A stretch of DNA of 64,000 nucleotides from CS1-C013 sp964347265 (GTDB lineage Archaea > Aenigmatarchaeota > Aenigmatarchaeia > Aenigmatarchaeales > Aenigmatarchaeaceae), in NCBI GenBank assembly GCA_964347265.1, contig CAYFXV010000001.1:124001-188000 (forward strand), read 5' to 3'. The notes beneath the pieces are model-generated. The model had not been told where the DNA came from and searched no databases. It was given only the letters and a program-made list of their open reading frames with translations. Below, piece after piece: positions 63,136 to 64,000 of the stretch (positions are counted from its first letter, which is position 1; each line of letters starts with the position of its first letter). Both the position numbers and the translations under genes were made by a program.

Positions 63136-64000
63136 ATGGAGAAATGGGTAGCTGAAATAAAGTTGAGAGCAGCAAGAGGAAAGCCTCTTGTTTCTGGAGG
63201 AAGATCAAACAAACTAGGTAAAATTAATTTTGATGATTTAGTTTTTATTCCTGCTCAACTTAAAAAAAGACCAATAGATTATTATAGAAAAAAAATTATA
63301 ACTGAAACAATTATAGGAAAAAACTCTAAACAGCCTCTGAAAATATCTATGCCAATATTAATTCCTGCAATGAGTTTTGGAGCTTTGAGTAAGGAAGCTA
63401 AAATAGCATTGGCAAAAGCTTCTACAATAGCTGGAACAGCAACAAATACAGGAGAGGGTGGAATGCTTCCAGAAGAAAGAGCAAGTGCAAAACTATTAAT
63501 TGCCCAGTATTCTACTGGAAGATTTGGAGTAAATGAAGAATATATTAGAACTGCAGATGCAATTGAAATAAAAATTGGACAAGGAGCAAAACCTGGACAA
63601 GGTGGACTATTACCAGGAAACAAAGTAACAGAAGAAATTGCAAGAGTAAGAAATGTTCCAAAAGGAAAGGATATTCATTCGCCTCCAGCACATCCTGACA
63701 TATTTTCTATAGATGATTTGAAAAAGAAGGTAAAATGGTTAAGAGAACTAACAGAAGGAAAACCTATTATAATAAAACTTGGAGCTGGAGATGTTGAAAA
63801 CGATGTGAAACTTGCTTTGAAAGCTGATCCTGATGTCATAGCAATAGATGGAATGGAAGGTGGAACAGGAGCAGCACCAAGAATAATGCTTGATGATTTT
63901 GGTATTCCAACTTTAGCTGCAATAGTAAAAGCTAGAAAAGTAATGGGTCATAAATCAAAGCAAGATTTGATAGTAGGTGGAGGTCTAAACAAAGGAGCAG
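63136..64000 (+). CDS. Glutamate synthase FMN-binding domain protein, archaeal type (3' end outside window)
   Basis: 288 codons visible, open at the right edge. The glutamate synthase central fold is clear: PAMSFGALSKEAKIALAKAS, NTGEGGMLPEE, KIGQGAKPGQGGLLPG, HSPPAHPDIFSIDDL, and IAIDGMEGGTGAAPR. Family members convert 2-oxoglutarate plus glutamine-derived ammonia to glutamate using FMN and an iron-sulphur cluster. The N-terminus has no ferredoxin domain, unlike many archaeal forms, and no glutaminase domain. GGTGG lies 4 nt before the ATG. Start and frame are well supported; the 3Fe-4S Cys motif would be beyond the edge. Confidence 0.93.
   Translation, partial: MEKWVAEIKLRAARGKPLVSGGRSNKLGKINFDDLVFIPAQLKKRPIDYYRKKIITETIIGKNSKQPLKISMPILIPAMSFGALSKEAKIALAKASTIAGTATNTGEGGMLPEERASAKLLIAQYSTGRFGVNEEYIRTADAIEIKIGQGAKPGQGGLLPGNKVTEEIARVRNVPKGKDIHSPPAHPDIFSIDDLKKKVKWLRELTEGKPIIIKLGAGDVENDVKLALKADPDVIAIDGMEGGTGAAPRIMLDDFGIPTLAAIVKARKVMGHKSKQDLIVGGGLNKGA

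Overview
The window is AT-rich archaeal DNA, most likely from a DPANN-type archaeon (Woesearchaeota/Pacearchaeota-like). This placement is inferred from four things: archaeal-type ribosomal proteins L1, L10/P0 and L12 in one operon; an archaeal COG4030-type HAD hydrolase; short, mostly leaderless promoters with a TTAAAT/TTTAWA TATA box about 26-28 nt before the start codon; and a very large share of coding capacity spent on N-glycosylation-sequon-rich, Ig-like surface proteins. No rRNA gene, intact tRNA, CRISPR array or recognisable transposase is visible. No gap between genes exceeds about 120 bp.

Region 1 (1-50.4 kb) is one long surface-machinery region. It opens inside a giant gene (at least 7,459 codons, 5' end outside the window) made of about 14 tandem ~1.0-1.1 kb glycoprotein modules, then Ig/NEW3-like domains, one membrane helix and a cytosolic HerA/VirB4-like P-loop ATPase domain. 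Translationally coupled to it is a coiled-coil cytosolic protein. Two small helical proteins, a HEISH-containing membrane protein and a second large glycoprotein (1,964 aa) with a cytosolic coiled tail follow. Two reverse-strand secreted proteins have identical mature regions but different signal peptides. Next come small secreted or anchored Ig-fold proteins, a winged-helix regulator coupled to a membrane-anchored Ig protein and a MinD-like ATPase, a 1.75k-residue secreted protein with an eight-bladed propeller and a Cys-rich tail, further Ig-like surface proteins, a conserved 95-aa protein with a second MinD-like ATPase, and a membrane-anchored coiled coil. The gene mix (giant ectodomain joined to a motor ATPase, coiled-coil cytosolic partners, two positioning ATPases, many secreted subunits) suggests a spatially positioned cell-surface apparatus for attachment, fibre assembly or transfer. 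This is the best candidate here for an undescribed system.

Region 2 (50.5-53.9 kb) is the L1-L10-L12 ribosomal operon with three genes inserted: a Nudix-fold protein that has lost its catalytic glutamates, a GNAT, and a ferredoxin-thioredoxin fusion with HxxC in place of CxxC.

Region 3 (53.9-64 kb) is mixed housekeeping and secreted genes: a HAD phosphatase, an Ig-like surface protein with an EEVP repeat stalk, a bacterial-style alanyl-tRNA synthetase lacking the C-Ala domain, two small membrane proteins, a secreted beta-propeller protein, an MJ0936-like phosphodiesterase, a tRNA 3'-end remnant that may mark an old integration site, a small anchored protein, thioredoxin reductase, and the start of an archaeal glutamate synthase that runs off the right edge.

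Surface genes carry long exact internal and inter-gene DNA repeats (about 49 to 792 bp), which points to ongoing recombination or gene conversion among them.
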